Source: N074bin45 sp039587475 (GTDB lineage Bacteria; Gemmatimonadota; Gemmatimonadetes; Gemmatimonadales; GWC2-71-9). From it: a DNA stretch of 26,571 bases. Below are positions 1-8,594 of this stretch, piece by piece (positions within the stretch are counted from its first letter, which is position 1; every line of letters starts with the position of its first letter). The stretch lies in contig JBDHIK010000034.1 of assembly GCA_039587475.1 (NCBI GenBank), forward strand, positions 1-26,571. The letters are read 5' to 3'. A program made the position numbers and the translations under genes. The notes beneath the pieces were generated by a model, which searched no databases, was not told the origin of the DNA, and was given only the letters and a program-made list of their open reading frames with translations.

Positions 1-381
1 GTCCAGCGCGTCGGCCACCTCGGTGGTGACCTTGACCGCCTCGTCGATGCCCAGTTGCGTTTCGCGGTCCAGCTTGGACCGCAGGGTCTCGCCCTCGATG
101 TAGGGCATGACGTAGTAGAGAAACCCGTCGGCCTCGCCCGAGTCGAACAGCGGCAGGATGTGAGGGTGCTGCAGACTGGCGGTGGTGGTGATCTCCTGCA
201 CGAACCGCTCGGCGCCGAGGACGGCGGCGAGTTCGGGCTTCAGGACTTTGACCGCGACCTGGCGTTTGTGTTTGAGGTCTTCGGCCAGGTAGACGGTGGC
301 CATGCCACCTTCGCCCAGGCGGCTGAGAATCCGGTAGCGGTCGGCAAGGGCCGAGGAGAGGCGTTCGGTGGCTTCGGTCAC
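1..381 (-). CDS. K1: receptor Ser/Thr protein kinase, N-terminal fragment (cut by window edge)
   Basis: This is the first 127 codons of a PknB-like kinase that continues past the left edge. It starts at GTG 381-379, and the opening matches its siblings (VTEATERLSSALADRYRIL). The glycine-rich loop (GEGGMATV, residues 23-30), the catalytic lysine in VAVKVL (residue 45) and the helix-C glutamate in VQEI are visible; HRD and DFG lie outside the window. The N-lobe is of the KRQ/TTTASL class, like K3, K4, K5 and K10. The GTG overlaps the TGA of K2 by 4 nt (GTGA, 378-381), so it is the last visible gene of a K3-K2-K1 unit and is probably translated by coupling; the sequence upstream of its start has only a weak ribosome binding site. 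A membrane helix and propeller are expected by analogy but are not seen. Confidence 0.9.
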   Translation of the reverse strand, partial: MTEATERLSSALADRYRILSRLGEGGMATVYLAEDLKHKRQVAVKVLKPELAAVLGAERFVQEITTTASLQHPHILPLFDSGEADGFLYYVMPYIEGETLRSKLDRETQLGIDEAVKVTTEVADALD

Positions 382-3029
382 TGGTTCACGCCGCCCGTCA
401 ACTGCGAGACCCAGTTGGTCACGACGTTGAGCTGGTTGGTCGTTTGCGCGAGCGGGCCGAGGACCAGAAGATGTCGCCCATCGGGTCCGAGGTCATGGGA
501 TCGCTCCGGGACGTTCAGGTAGGGGCCACGAACGACGACCTCCGGCCTCCCAAAGTCGGTCGAACGCGCATTCGGGACGGTGACCGAGAACCACTCCTGT
601 CCCCAGCGGTAGATCAACCGGTCCCCACCGGGCGTCCACAACGGCTCCTCCCCACCCGCAAGTGAAACCTTCCGGCGCTCTCCCAAGCGGGCAGTCGGGG
701 TGACATACACCTCGTATTGGCCGGACTCGTTCGACGTGTAGGCGATCCAGCGTTGATCGGGTGACAGTGTCGGGCCCCACGCGGTCCGGAACGCATCGAT
801 GGCAATGGGTGCCGACGGGTCTTGCAACGGAAGTATCCAGGCTCCGCCACCGAACCCTCGGGTGCCGACGGCCACGGACGAATCGGCCGCCACGTCGGTG
901 ATGTTCATGTCGACGACAAGGGTATCCCGTTCTCCACCACTCTCGACCAGTTGCCGGACGGCTACGCTTTCGTAAGGTGGGTCGTTGGACGCCTCGCTGA
1001 ACACCACGCGACGCCCGTCCAACCACCACCGGTTCACCAACGGCCGTCCACGTGTGAGCACTTTGGTCTGCGTGCCACGGGACACGTCGTAGACCCACAA
1101 CTCCGCCGAGTTGAGGTCTGTGAATACCTGTGCCACGATACGTTGCCCATCAGGAGAGAGATCGAACGTGCCATAGTGCTGCGGCTCGAACCCCAGGCTG
1201 TCGACACCACCTCGCGAGGCCCACACCAGTGCACCCAGTCCCCGATCGCCACCGTCAGCGTAGTACAGGGTGCCGTCGTCACTCACGACATAATGCGCCC
1301 AGCGGGCACGATTGACGTCTGGCAAGACCTCCACCGGATTCCCTTCGATCCGCCACGTCTCATGGTCGAACGCGACGGTGACGAGGCCGGCATACGTCAC
1401 GTAGACCAGGTGCCCCGAGGCGAGGTACTGCGGGTGCCATCCACGAACCGCCGTGGTCGGGGTCACCGAATCGGCATCGACCGGCCCGTCGACCGTGAGC
1501 GCGACGGTGTGGCCGCTGCGGAGATTGGTGACACCCAGGACGTCGACCAGTCTCGAGTTCCTGGTGTACAGGACAACCAGGGCGTGCTCCCCGTCAGGCA
1601 GCAGACTGGGATAGGAACGCGTCACCTCCTGCGGGTTGGGGATCTGCCGCAGGGTGCCGCCGGACCCCGACACCCACCCAAGGTCCCAGCCCTCCCGCAC
1701 CGCCATGAGGATGTCCCCATTGGTCCCCCAGTCCGCGCCGGCCGTCTCCGGTGCGGAGGTCAGGCGCACGGGAGAGCCTCCTTCGAGGGGCACTTTGCGC
1801 AGTTCTCCTTCCGCAAAGAAGCCGATCCACGCACCGTCCGGCGACACGAACGGGGCAAAGGCACCCTCGGTCCCCGCGACGGCCGCCGCGGCCGGGTCGG
1901 TGAGATCGCGCCGGTAGAGTTGATCCTTGCCGCGCACCCGAGCGGCATAGATCAGCGTCTTGCCATCCGTTGAAAGGGCGATCGAATTTCGCGGAACACC
2001 GAGCGTCCCCTCACCGACGAAGGCGAGCGGGGCTGTGTCTGGCAGCACGATACTCAGATGACGTTGAGTGGCAACTGCATCCGCACTGGTCCGGTCACGA
2101 GACCCCACGAACGTGACCAGCGCCGCCACGACACCGATGGCCCCTACAATCCATCCTGCCCAGCCGCCGCGCATGCCATGAGGATGCCCCACCGAGGTCG
2201 ACGCCGTCGCCCGGCGGATGCCGATAGTCCCCTGGAGCGCGCCGGCGAATTCGTTGGCGCTCTCGAATCTGTCGGCCGGGAGTTTCTCCAGGGCCACGGC
2301 CACCGCGTCGGCCACCTGCGGGGGTACCGACTTGCGAAGCTCCGTGATCGGCCGGGCCTCGTCGGTGACGATCTTCATGATGATCTGCTGGGCGGTCGAG
2401 CCGACGTGCGGCGGGTGGCCCGTCAGCATTTCGTAGAGGACACTCCCCAGCGAGTAGATGTCGGCCCTGGCCGTCAGGTCTTTCTCGGCCGTGGCCTGTT
2501 CGGGGCTCATATAGTGGGGGGTCCCCAGTGAGAGGCCCGTCTCGGTCATCCGCCCGCCGGCAGCCGCGCTGACGGCTAGGGCGATGCCGAAGTCGGCCAC
2601 CATGGGCCGGCCGTCGTGCAGCAGGATGTTCTCCGGCTTGATGTCCCGGTGGATCACTCCCTGACGGTGGGCGTAGTCCAGCGCGTCGGCGATCTCGCTC
2701 GTGATCCTGACCGATTCGTCGATGCCCAGTTGGGTCTCGCGGTCGAGTTTGCTCCGCAGTGTCTCGCCCTCGACGTAGGGCATGACGTAGTACAGAAACG
2801 AATCGGCTTCGCCGGAATCGAACAGCGGCAGAATGTGGGGATGCTGCAGGTTGGCGGTGGTCTTGATCTCCTGGACGAAGCGGTCTGCGCCGAGGACGGC
2901 GGCGAGTTCGGGGCGCAGGACCTTCACGGCGACCTTTCGGTCGTGCTTCAGGTCCCCCTCGCCGAGACGGCGTTCGATTCTATAGCGGTCGGCCAGGGCC
3001 GCCGAGAGACGCTCGGTCCCGCTCGTCAT
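378..3029 (-). CDS. K2: receptor Ser/Thr kinase with TolB-like propeller, glycine-rich loop deleted
   Basis: This 883-residue protein has the family plan, but the ATP-binding loop is broken. Siblings read LGEGGMATVYLAEDLKH; here LGEG (22-25) runs straight into DLKH, so nine residues are missing, including the second half of the loop and strand beta-2. The catalytic lysine (VAVKV, K36), HRDIKPEN (D129), DFG (D146) and MSPEQ are all present. One membrane helix spans about 290-309, and a propeller with SPDG-type blade turns fills about 325-860. The last blade carries SNESGQYEVYV and the tail is NVVTNWVSQL. The propeller resembles that of K7 (GTEGA, APF, NVPxRS near the end). ATG 3029 overlaps the K3 stop (ATGA, 3026-3029), and its own stop overlaps K1. 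It may be a pseudokinase or an ATP-binding variant; the reading frame is otherwise undamaged, which argues against simple decay. Confidence 0.95.
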   Translation of the reverse strand: MTSGTERLSAALADRYRIERRLGEGDLKHDRKVAVKVLRPELAAVLGADRFVQEIKTTANLQHPHILPLFDSGEADSFLYYVMPYVEGETLRSKLDRETQLGIDESVRITSEIADALDYAHRQGVIHRDIKPENILLHDGRPMVADFGIALAVSAAAGGRMTETGLSLGTPHYMSPEQATAEKDLTARADIYSLGSVLYEMLTGHPPHVGSTAQQIIMKIVTDEARPITELRKSVPPQVADAVAVALEKLPADRFESANEFAGALQGTIGIRRATASTSVGHPHGMRGGWAGWIVGAIGVVAALVTFVGSRDRTSADAVATQRHLSIVLPDTAPLAFVGEGTLGVPRNSIALSTDGKTLIYAARVRGKDQLYRRDLTDPAAAAVAGTEGAFAPFVSPDGAWIGFFAEGELRKVPLEGGSPVRLTSAPETAGADWGTNGDILMAVREGWDLGWVSGSGGTLRQIPNPQEVTRSYPSLLPDGEHALVVLYTRNSRLVDVLGVTNLRSGHTVALTVDGPVDADSVTPTTAVRGWHPQYLASGHLVYVTYAGLVTVAFDHETWRIEGNPVEVLPDVNRARWAHYVVSDDGTLYYADGGDRGLGALVWASRGGVDSLGFEPQHYGTFDLSPDGQRIVAQVFTDLNSAELWVYDVSRGTQTKVLTRGRPLVNRWWLDGRRVVFSEASNDPPYESVAVRQLVESGGERDTLVVDMNITDVAADSSVAVGTRGFGGGAWILPLQDPSAPIAIDAFRTAWGPTLSPDQRWIAYTSNESGQYEVYVTPTARLGERRKVSLAGGEEPLWTPGGDRLIYRWGQEWFSVTVPNARSTDFGRPEVVVRGPYLNVPERSHDLGPDGRHLLVLGPLAQTTNQLNVVTNWVSQLTGGVNQ

Positions 3030-5716
3030 GGTGCACCGACCGCGAGCGTTTCGAAGAGGTTCTCGATCATGACCAGATCACCGACCTCTGCAGCCGATCC
3101 GGGACCCGGCATGAGCATGATGAAATCCTGGTCACCCGGCATGACGTCGTATCCGCGCCACCCGGCATTGGCAGCATAGGCGGAGGCGTCGAACAGGCGT
3201 ACGCGATCCGTCACGCGCAGCGGGCCATCGCCACTCAGTTGCGCGGCGACCAACCAGCCGGTGCCATCCCGATAGAAGATCTCCCGTCCGCTTCTGGCCC
3301 AGACCGGTTCGACGCCCCCATCGACCGACACGCCGATCTGGCCGGCACTCACATCGGGAAACGGACGGATGTACACCTCATCCCGACCGCTGACGTTGGA
3401 GACGAACGCCAACCACCGTCCATCGGGCGAAAGGGCGATGGCACTTTCGTCGAAACGGGTCGACCTCAGCAACGGTTGCGGTTCGGACACGCCAGGCGGC
3501 AGCATGACGATATCGGCCTCACCGGTACCGAGCGTCGAAAACATCCTCAGCAGCAGCGTATCGCCACTGGCGCTGAACGCGACCTCGTATGGTGTCAGTC
3601 CGGCGACCACCACGTCCGACGCCGGGGACGTGCCGTCCGCCCGCACGCTGTGGACCTGTCGAGAGCTATCGACCGCGATATACGCCAGACGCGTCCCCTC
3701 CTCATGCCACACCGGACGGGCCACGTTGCGTTCGTTCGGCGTCAGGGGAAGCAACGGGCCCCCACTAAGATCCGACACCCACAGGCGCTCCCCCGTGGCA
3801 TCGATAATCGTCAGCGCCAGCTTACGGCCATCAGGCGACAGAGCGACGCTTGAGTACCCGCGTCTTGGAAACGGACTGCTTCCCACGGATTCGGCTCGAC
3901 CGTCACGATCGACACTGACCGGCCGAAACGATCCGGTCTGGACGGAGCCGCGGACGAACAAGGCCGTCCCGTCCGGGGCCACATGCATTTCGCCATTGGC
4001 ATCGGTCGAGACTCGTACGCCATCGAACAGCGGCATCGGGGGCCCCAGGCGGCCGCTTCCGGTATCGAGGTGGGCGACGAAGACATCCCCCTGGCGTGTG
4101 AGATACAGCACCTTGTCATCGGGAGCGGGCCAGGCCCGGACCACCCCGTCCGCCAGTTTGAAGACGGTACCGTCCTGTAGATCGACCAGCGACAGCATGG
4201 TTCCGGCCGGACAGGAGTTGACGCACGCCGAGACCAGCACAGCGCTCCCCCCAGGGAATCCCGAGATATGGATCGGTTGTCCCGTCTGGGCTTCGACCGA
4301 AACGGTGTCAATACCGCCCTGCCCACTCTCATGGATACGCTGGATGATGAAGTTGGTGTTCTCGAACACGATGGTGCCATCATCGAGCCAGGCCAGGCCA
4401 TGGGCCGTGCCCCCGGCGACCCCGTCCACCAGCGTGACGGAGTTGCCTCCGGTCAGTGGCTGCTTCTTCAGGGCGCCGGCCTGCACGAAGGCGACCCACT
4501 GCCCGTCGGGAGAAAACGTCGGCGTGATGGCGTCGTTCAACGATGTGATCGGTACGGCTTCGAGAGAGCCCGTTGCCTTCCACCACGCGGTCACCGTCGA
4601 TCCACTCCCCGTCCCGACCGTATCGCCGAAGAGCACGCCGTCTCCTCCGGGATGAACGGCGGCGCGAAACGCGACCAACTCGGGCAATCGCTCTGGCCCG
4701 CTCCCCAGAAGGATTCGCTGCCGCCGCACCGGCTCGGATTCGGACCCGCCCGTCCCGAGCAACCAACCGGCGGTCGCCACGGCACTCCCGAGGAGGAACG
4801 CGGTCGCGACCCTGGTCGTCGGCCGCCTACGGGACACCCCGGGGCCGCCGTCGTCGCCAGACCCCATGACCGAGGTCGTGAAAGACGCATCGCTCAGCGC
4901 CCGCACGAAATCGGCCGCCGTGGCGAACCGGTCCGCCGGAAGCCGCTCGACCGACTTGGCCACGGCCGCGGCGACATTCGGTGGCACCGATTTCCTGAGC
5001 GACGTGACCGGCGCCACCTCCTCGGCGATGATCTTCATGATGATTTGTTGTGCCGAGTTCCCCGTGTGCGGCGGCTCCCCGGCCAGCATCTCGTACAACA
5101 TGCTCCCCAGCGAGTACACGTCGGACCGGGCGGTAATCTCCTTCTCGGCGGTGGCCTGTTCGGGGCTCATGTAATGGGGTGTGCCGAGCGAGAGGCCGGT
5201 CTCGGTCATCCGGCCCCCGGCGGCCGCGCTGACGGCGAGCGCGATACCGAAGTCCGCCACCATCGGCCGCCCGTCGTGGAGCAGGATGTTCTCCGGCTTG
5301 ATGTCCCGGTGGATCACGTCATGCCGGTGGGCGTAATCGAGCGCGTCGGCGATCTCGGAGGTAATGCGAACGGCTTCCTCGATCCCCAGCTGCGTCTCGC
5401 GGTTCAGTTTGTCGCGGAGCGTTTCCCCGTCGATGAACGGCATGACGTAATACAGGAACGAGTCGGCCTCGCCCGAGTCGAACAGCGGAAGGATGTGGGG
5501 ATGCTGCAGGCTGGCGGTGGTGGTGATCTCCTGCACGAACCGCTCGGCGCCCAGGACGGCCGCCAGCTCGGGCTTCAGGACCTTGACCGCCACCTGGCGC
5601 TTGTGCTTCAGGTCCTCGGCGAGGTAGACGGTGGCCATGCCACCCTCGCCGAGCCGCTGGAGGATGCGGTAGCGGTCGGCGAGAGCGGAGGAGAGGCGCT
5701 CGGTGGATTGGGTCAT
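3026..5716 (-). CDS. K3: receptor Ser/Thr kinase with TolB/PD40 propeller
   Basis: This 896-residue membrane kinase is the first gene of the K3-K2-K1 unit. The kinase domain is complete: loop GEGGMATV (23-30), K45, HRDIKPEN (D138), DFG (D155), TETGLSLGTP activation segment, MSPEQ (183-187), with the domain ending near LPADRF (259-264). A hydrophobic helix at 303-320 predicts a cytoplasmic kinase and an outside C-terminus. The propeller (about 335-880) has FSPDG, LSPDG and LSPDGRWLAFVSNVSG turns. It belongs to a subgroup with K5 and K9 that shares AWLDDGT (442-448) and a CxxxC pair (C498, C502). The tail is atypical (IENLFETL instead of LNWFEEL). ATG 5716 is chosen because it gives the conserved family N-terminus. 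A TATCTT hexamer lies 8 nt upstream and no Shine-Dalgarno is visible, so the mRNA may be leaderless. Confidence 0.96.
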   Translation of the reverse strand: MTQSTERLSSALADRYRILQRLGEGGMATVYLAEDLKHKRQVAVKVLKPELAAVLGAERFVQEITTTASLQHPHILPLFDSGEADSFLYYVMPFIDGETLRDKLNRETQLGIEEAVRITSEIADALDYAHRHDVIHRDIKPENILLHDGRPMVADFGIALAVSAAAGGRMTETGLSLGTPHYMSPEQATAEKEITARSDVYSLGSMLYEMLAGEPPHTGNSAQQIIMKIIAEEVAPVTSLRKSVPPNVAAAVAKSVERLPADRFATAADFVRALSDASFTTSVMGSGDDGGPGVSRRRPTTRVATAFLLGSAVATAGWLLGTGGSESEPVRRQRILLGSGPERLPELVAFRAAVHPGGDGVLFGDTVGTGSGSTVTAWWKATGSLEAVPITSLNDAITPTFSPDGQWVAFVQAGALKKQPLTGGNSVTLVDGVAGGTAHGLAWLDDGTIVFENTNFIIQRIHESGQGGIDTVSVEAQTGQPIHISGFPGGSAVLVSACVNSCPAGTMLSLVDLQDGTVFKLADGVVRAWPAPDDKVLYLTRQGDVFVAHLDTGSGRLGPPMPLFDGVRVSTDANGEMHVAPDGTALFVRGSVQTGSFRPVSVDRDGRAESVGSSPFPRRGYSSVALSPDGRKLALTIIDATGERLWVSDLSGGPLLPLTPNERNVARPVWHEEGTRLAYIAVDSSRQVHSVRADGTSPASDVVVAGLTPYEVAFSASGDTLLLRMFSTLGTGEADIVMLPPGVSEPQPLLRSTRFDESAIALSPDGRWLAFVSNVSGRDEVYIRPFPDVSAGQIGVSVDGGVEPVWARSGREIFYRDGTGWLVAAQLSGDGPLRVTDRVRLFDASAYAANAGWRGYDVMPGDQDFIMLMPGPGSAAEVGDLVMIENLFETLAVGAP

Positions 5717-5724
5717 CGAGCGCT

Positions 5725-5730
5725 AAGATA
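5725..5730 (-). promoter_or_regulatory. Candidate -10 element of K3 (leaderless promoter)
   Basis: The minus strand reads TATCTT, fitting the TANNNT pattern, and exactly 8 nt separate it from the ATG of K3. There is no Shine-Dalgarno sequence between them. The same arrangement occurs before K5 and K6. That the hexamer is a -10 box and transcription starts at or next to the ATG is inference; I see no convincing -35 hexamer. Confidence 0.5.
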
Positions 5731-5807
5731 GGGCCTGCGGAGAGATTGGGCGAGCGCCGGAGTTGTCGGTCGTCCCGCGGTCAGGGCCGTGCCCGGCCGA
5801 GTGCCAT

Positions 5808-5824
5808 CCGTCGCGCTGCGACGG
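5808..5824. repeat. Perfect inverted repeat, 7-bp stem and 3-nt loop, downstream of K4
   Basis: CCGTCGC, loop GCT, GCGACGG. It lies 33 nt beyond the K4 stop codon in the direction of transcription and within the 141-bp gap before K3. There is no T-run after it, so it is not a classic intrinsic terminator; it could be an mRNA 3'-end hairpin, an operator, or chance in GC-rich DNA. An identically shaped repeat follows K6. Confidence 0.35.
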
Positions 5825-5857
5825 AAGCGTCTGGCGGCGAGCTGGGAGAGGACGGCC

Positions 5858-8497
5858 CTAGTCGAGAGCCGCCGGATCGTTCAGCACTTCGAACCAGTTC
5901 ATGACGATCACCAGCTGCGATTCGCTGTCCCCGACCTTGATCATGGCAAAGCGATTGCCGTCCGGGTGGACGTCGTAGTTGGTGTGGGTGGAGTAGGTGG
6001 CGTACGGCCCACTGAAGGCCGGCGCCGGCTGGCCCGACTCGAACACCGGCTGGGTCTGGACCGCGACCGCCATGATCTGGTCCTCCTGCCGGTAGAACAG
6101 CTCGCCACCGCGCGGCGACCAGGCCGGTTCCGTCCCGCCGCTGGAGGACACCTGCCAGCGTCCGGCGCCGTTCAGCGTCTTGACGTAGATCTCCGACTGG
6201 CCGGACTCGTCGGAGGCGTAGGCGTAGTAGCGCCCGTCAGCCGAGACGGCCGGGGAGCGCTCATTGGCATCCGTGTCCAGCAGTGGCCGTCCCGCCGGCT
6301 CGGGGTCCATGGTCCACAGCCACAGGTCGCGGCTCCCTCCCTGGGGCGCGTTCTGCCGTACCACGGCCGACCGGCCGTCCGGTGTCCAGGACGCTTCCCA
6401 CATTCCCCCCTCACCGGCGAACACGAGTTCCTCTTCGCTGGCACCGTCGGCCCGCTTTCGATAGATGCTCACGCCGTTCTCGTCGCGGCGGGAGAACGAC
6501 AGGTAGCGCCCGTCCGGCGTCCAGGACGGGAAGTAGGACCGCTGGTTGAGTGTGAACTTCCGGAGGTCGTTGGAGGTGAGGTCCGCGACCCAGATGTCGA
6601 ATCCGAAGTTGCCGCCCGAGATATGGACGGCGATCCGGTTCCCGTCGGGGGAAAAGCGCGGTCCGAAGAACTGCCGTTGGATCCTGGCCACCTCCCGCTC
6701 GCCACCCTGGCGATCGACGATGACCAGCGAACGCTCCTCGGCGCTGGCCATGGCGACGTACACCAGCGTACCGTTGTCCGACACCGAGTATTCGGCGGCC
6801 TGGTCTTCGAGCCCGATCCCCTCGAGGACCTTGAACGGGTCTCCCACCAGTTCCAGGCGCTTGGTATCGAAGAGGGCGGCACGCATGACGCCACCGCTGC
6901 TGATGAAGATCAGATGGCCGCTCGGCGTCAGCCGCGGGCTGCGGCCGTCGACCAGGCGGGTGATCGACCCGTCGTCGAGATCAAGCACGCTGATGTGGGA
7001 GCCGTCGAAGTCGCGCAAATTGGACTGGAAGATGACGGCATTCCGGCCCGGGATGAGCAGGGGCTCGATGTGCCCCGTCTCGCCCGCCGATGAGTCCGGT
7101 ACGGTCAGCTCGATGGGCTCCCGGCTGCCATCCACCGCGACCGACATCAGACCGTCGGTGTCCTGGGAACTGAGAATGATGGTGCCGTCGGGCCCCCAGC
7201 TGCCGCCGGCCGATCCGAAGGACGCGATCCGTTGCGGAGCGCCGCCTTCGATGGACACCTGGAACACGCCGCCGAGCGCGTTGAACCCCACCGAGCGCCC
7301 GTCGGGCGAGAAGAACGGCTGCGACGCGTTGCGGGTCCCGGCGATCAGCCGCGATTGCTGGTTGCGGAGCGGCCGCACGTAGAGCTGACGGCCCTCGGGA
7401 CCCTCACCCACGTAGACGATGTGCCGGCCGTCGGGCGAGATCACCACCCGCCGCCCCGGCTGGTTGCCGAGCTGTTGCGTGGGAGGCAACTGAACCGCGA
7501 AGCGCGCCAGGACGCCGGGGACGGGCTCAGGGGTCGACCGCAGCCAGCCCACGGCGCCGAACACCGCGAGCGCCGCCGTGACCGGCCAGACCCACAGGGG
7601 AACGCGCCGGCCGGCCGTGCCGCCAGAGGTGCCCTCGACGGCGGTCTCGCCCGTCAGGCCAAACGTGGGCGTGGACAGCGCCCGCTTGAACTCGGCCGCG
7701 TCGTGGAACCGGTCCGCCGGCAGTCGCTCCAGGGCCTTCCGGACCGTGGCCGAGATGTGGGGCGGCACCGACCTGCGTAGGTCGGTCACCGAGCGCGGTT
7801 CGTCGGTGACGATCTTCATGATGATCTGCTGGGCCGTGGTGCCCATGTGCGGCGGCTCACCGGTCAGCATCTCGAACAGGACGGCGCCGAGGGAGTAGAT
7901 GTCGGACCGGGCGTTCAGATCCTTCTCGGCGGTGGCCTGTTCCGGGCTCATGTAGTGCGGCGTTCCCAGCGACAGGCCGGTTTCCGTCATGCGGCCGCCG
8001 GCCGCGGCGCTCACGGCCAGGGCGATGCCGAAATCCGCCACCATGGGGCGGCCGTTCTGCATCAGGATGTTCTCGGGTTTGATGTCCCGGTGGATCACTC
8101 CCTGCTGGTGAGCGCAATCCAGCGCGTCGGCGATTTCCGTGGCCACGGCCACCGCCTCGTCGACCCCGAGCTGGGTCTCCCGATCGAGGGTCTGCCGCAG
8201 CGTCTCGCCCTCGATGTAGGGCATGACGTAGTAGAGGAACCCATCGGCCTCCCCGGAATCGAACAGCGGCAGGATGTGGGGGTGCTGCAGGCCGGCGGTG
8301 GTGGTGATCTCCTGCACGAACCGGTCGGCGCCGAGGACGGCCGCCAGTTCCGGCTTCAGGACCTTGAGGGCCACCTGGCGCTTGTGCTTGACGTCCTCGG
8401 CCAGATAGACCGTGGCCATGCCGCCCTCGCCCAGGCGGCGCTCGATGCGGTAGCGGTCCTTGAGAGCTGTGGCGAGGCGGTCGGGGAAGTCCGTCAT
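5858..8497 (-). CDS. K4: receptor Ser/Thr kinase with TolB/PD40 propeller
   Basis: This is an 879-residue protein when begun at ATG 8497, which gives the family N-terminus (MTDFPDRLATALKDRYRIE). The frame stays open upstream to a possible start at 8638, and ATGs at 8533 and 8524 are alternatives, but the earliest would overlap the end of K5 and adds sequence with no counterpart in the siblings. Kinase motifs: GEGGMATV (23-30), VALKV (K45), HRDIKPEN (D138), DFG (D155), MSPEQ. The region after HRD reads ILMQNGRP where most siblings have ILLHDGRP, and CAHQQ replaces YAHRQ. The membrane helix is about 300-319. The propeller runs from about 330 to 870 with ISPDG, FSPDG, WTPDG turns, the blade ASDESGQSEIYV, and the tail VMNWFEVL. 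The ending (HTNYDxxP) links it to K10. It stands alone between 97- and 141-bp gaps. Unlike K3, K5 and K6 it lacks the TA-CTT hexamer before its start. Confidence 0.93.
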   Translation of the reverse strand: MTDFPDRLATALKDRYRIERRLGEGGMATVYLAEDVKHKRQVALKVLKPELAAVLGADRFVQEITTTAGLQHPHILPLFDSGEADGFLYYVMPYIEGETLRQTLDRETQLGVDEAVAVATEIADALDCAHQQGVIHRDIKPENILMQNGRPMVADFGIALAVSAAAGGRMTETGLSLGTPHYMSPEQATAEKDLNARSDIYSLGAVLFEMLTGEPPHMGTTAQQIIMKIVTDEPRSVTDLRRSVPPHISATVRKALERLPADRFHDAAEFKRALSTPTFGLTGETAVEGTSGGTAGRRVPLWVWPVTAALAVFGAVGWLRSTPEPVPGVLARFAVQLPPTQQLGNQPGRRVVISPDGRHIVYVGEGPEGRQLYVRPLRNQQSRLIAGTRNASQPFFSPDGRSVGFNALGGVFQVSIEGGAPQRIASFGSAGGSWGPDGTIILSSQDTDGLMSVAVDGSREPIELTVPDSSAGETGHIEPLLIPGRNAVIFQSNLRDFDGSHISVLDLDDGSITRLVDGRSPRLTPSGHLIFISSGGVMRAALFDTKRLELVGDPFKVLEGIGLEDQAAEYSVSDNGTLVYVAMASAEERSLVIVDRQGGEREVARIQRQFFGPRFSPDGNRIAVHISGGNFGFDIWVADLTSNDLRKFTLNQRSYFPSWTPDGRYLSFSRRDENGVSIYRKRADGASEEELVFAGEGGMWEASWTPDGRSAVVRQNAPQGGSRDLWLWTMDPEPAGRPLLDTDANERSPAVSADGRYYAYASDESGQSEIYVKTLNGAGRWQVSSSGGTEPAWSPRGGELFYRQEDQIMAVAVQTQPVFESGQPAPAFSGPYATYSTHTNYDVHPDGNRFAMIKVGDSESQLVIVMNWFEVLNDPAALD

Positions 8498-8594
8498 CGA
8501 TCCTGGATCTGGCTGGAGTGACATCGGAACCATGGGGTTCGGCTGCAGGGCAACATGCCATCCCGCCAGCGATTTTGCCAGCGAGGAAGGTGGC

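Noticed and set aside
4268..5731. A 487-codon plus-strand frame opposite K3, and similar frames at 5789-7093, 13373-14731 and 23162-24478
   Set aside because: All are antisense shadows of kinase-propeller genes, with no ribosome site or recognisable domain.
5731..5760. A -35 box upstream of the TATCTT hexamers
   Set aside because: TCGCCC and TCGCCG occur 17 nt before the hexamers of K3 and K5, but they do not resemble a known -35 and K6 lacks them; too weak to annotate.
8565..8584. Direct repeat GCCAGCGA at 8565-8572 and 8577-8584 in the K5-K4 gap
   Set aside because: Only 8 nt, two copies, in GC-rich DNA; no link to a known site.
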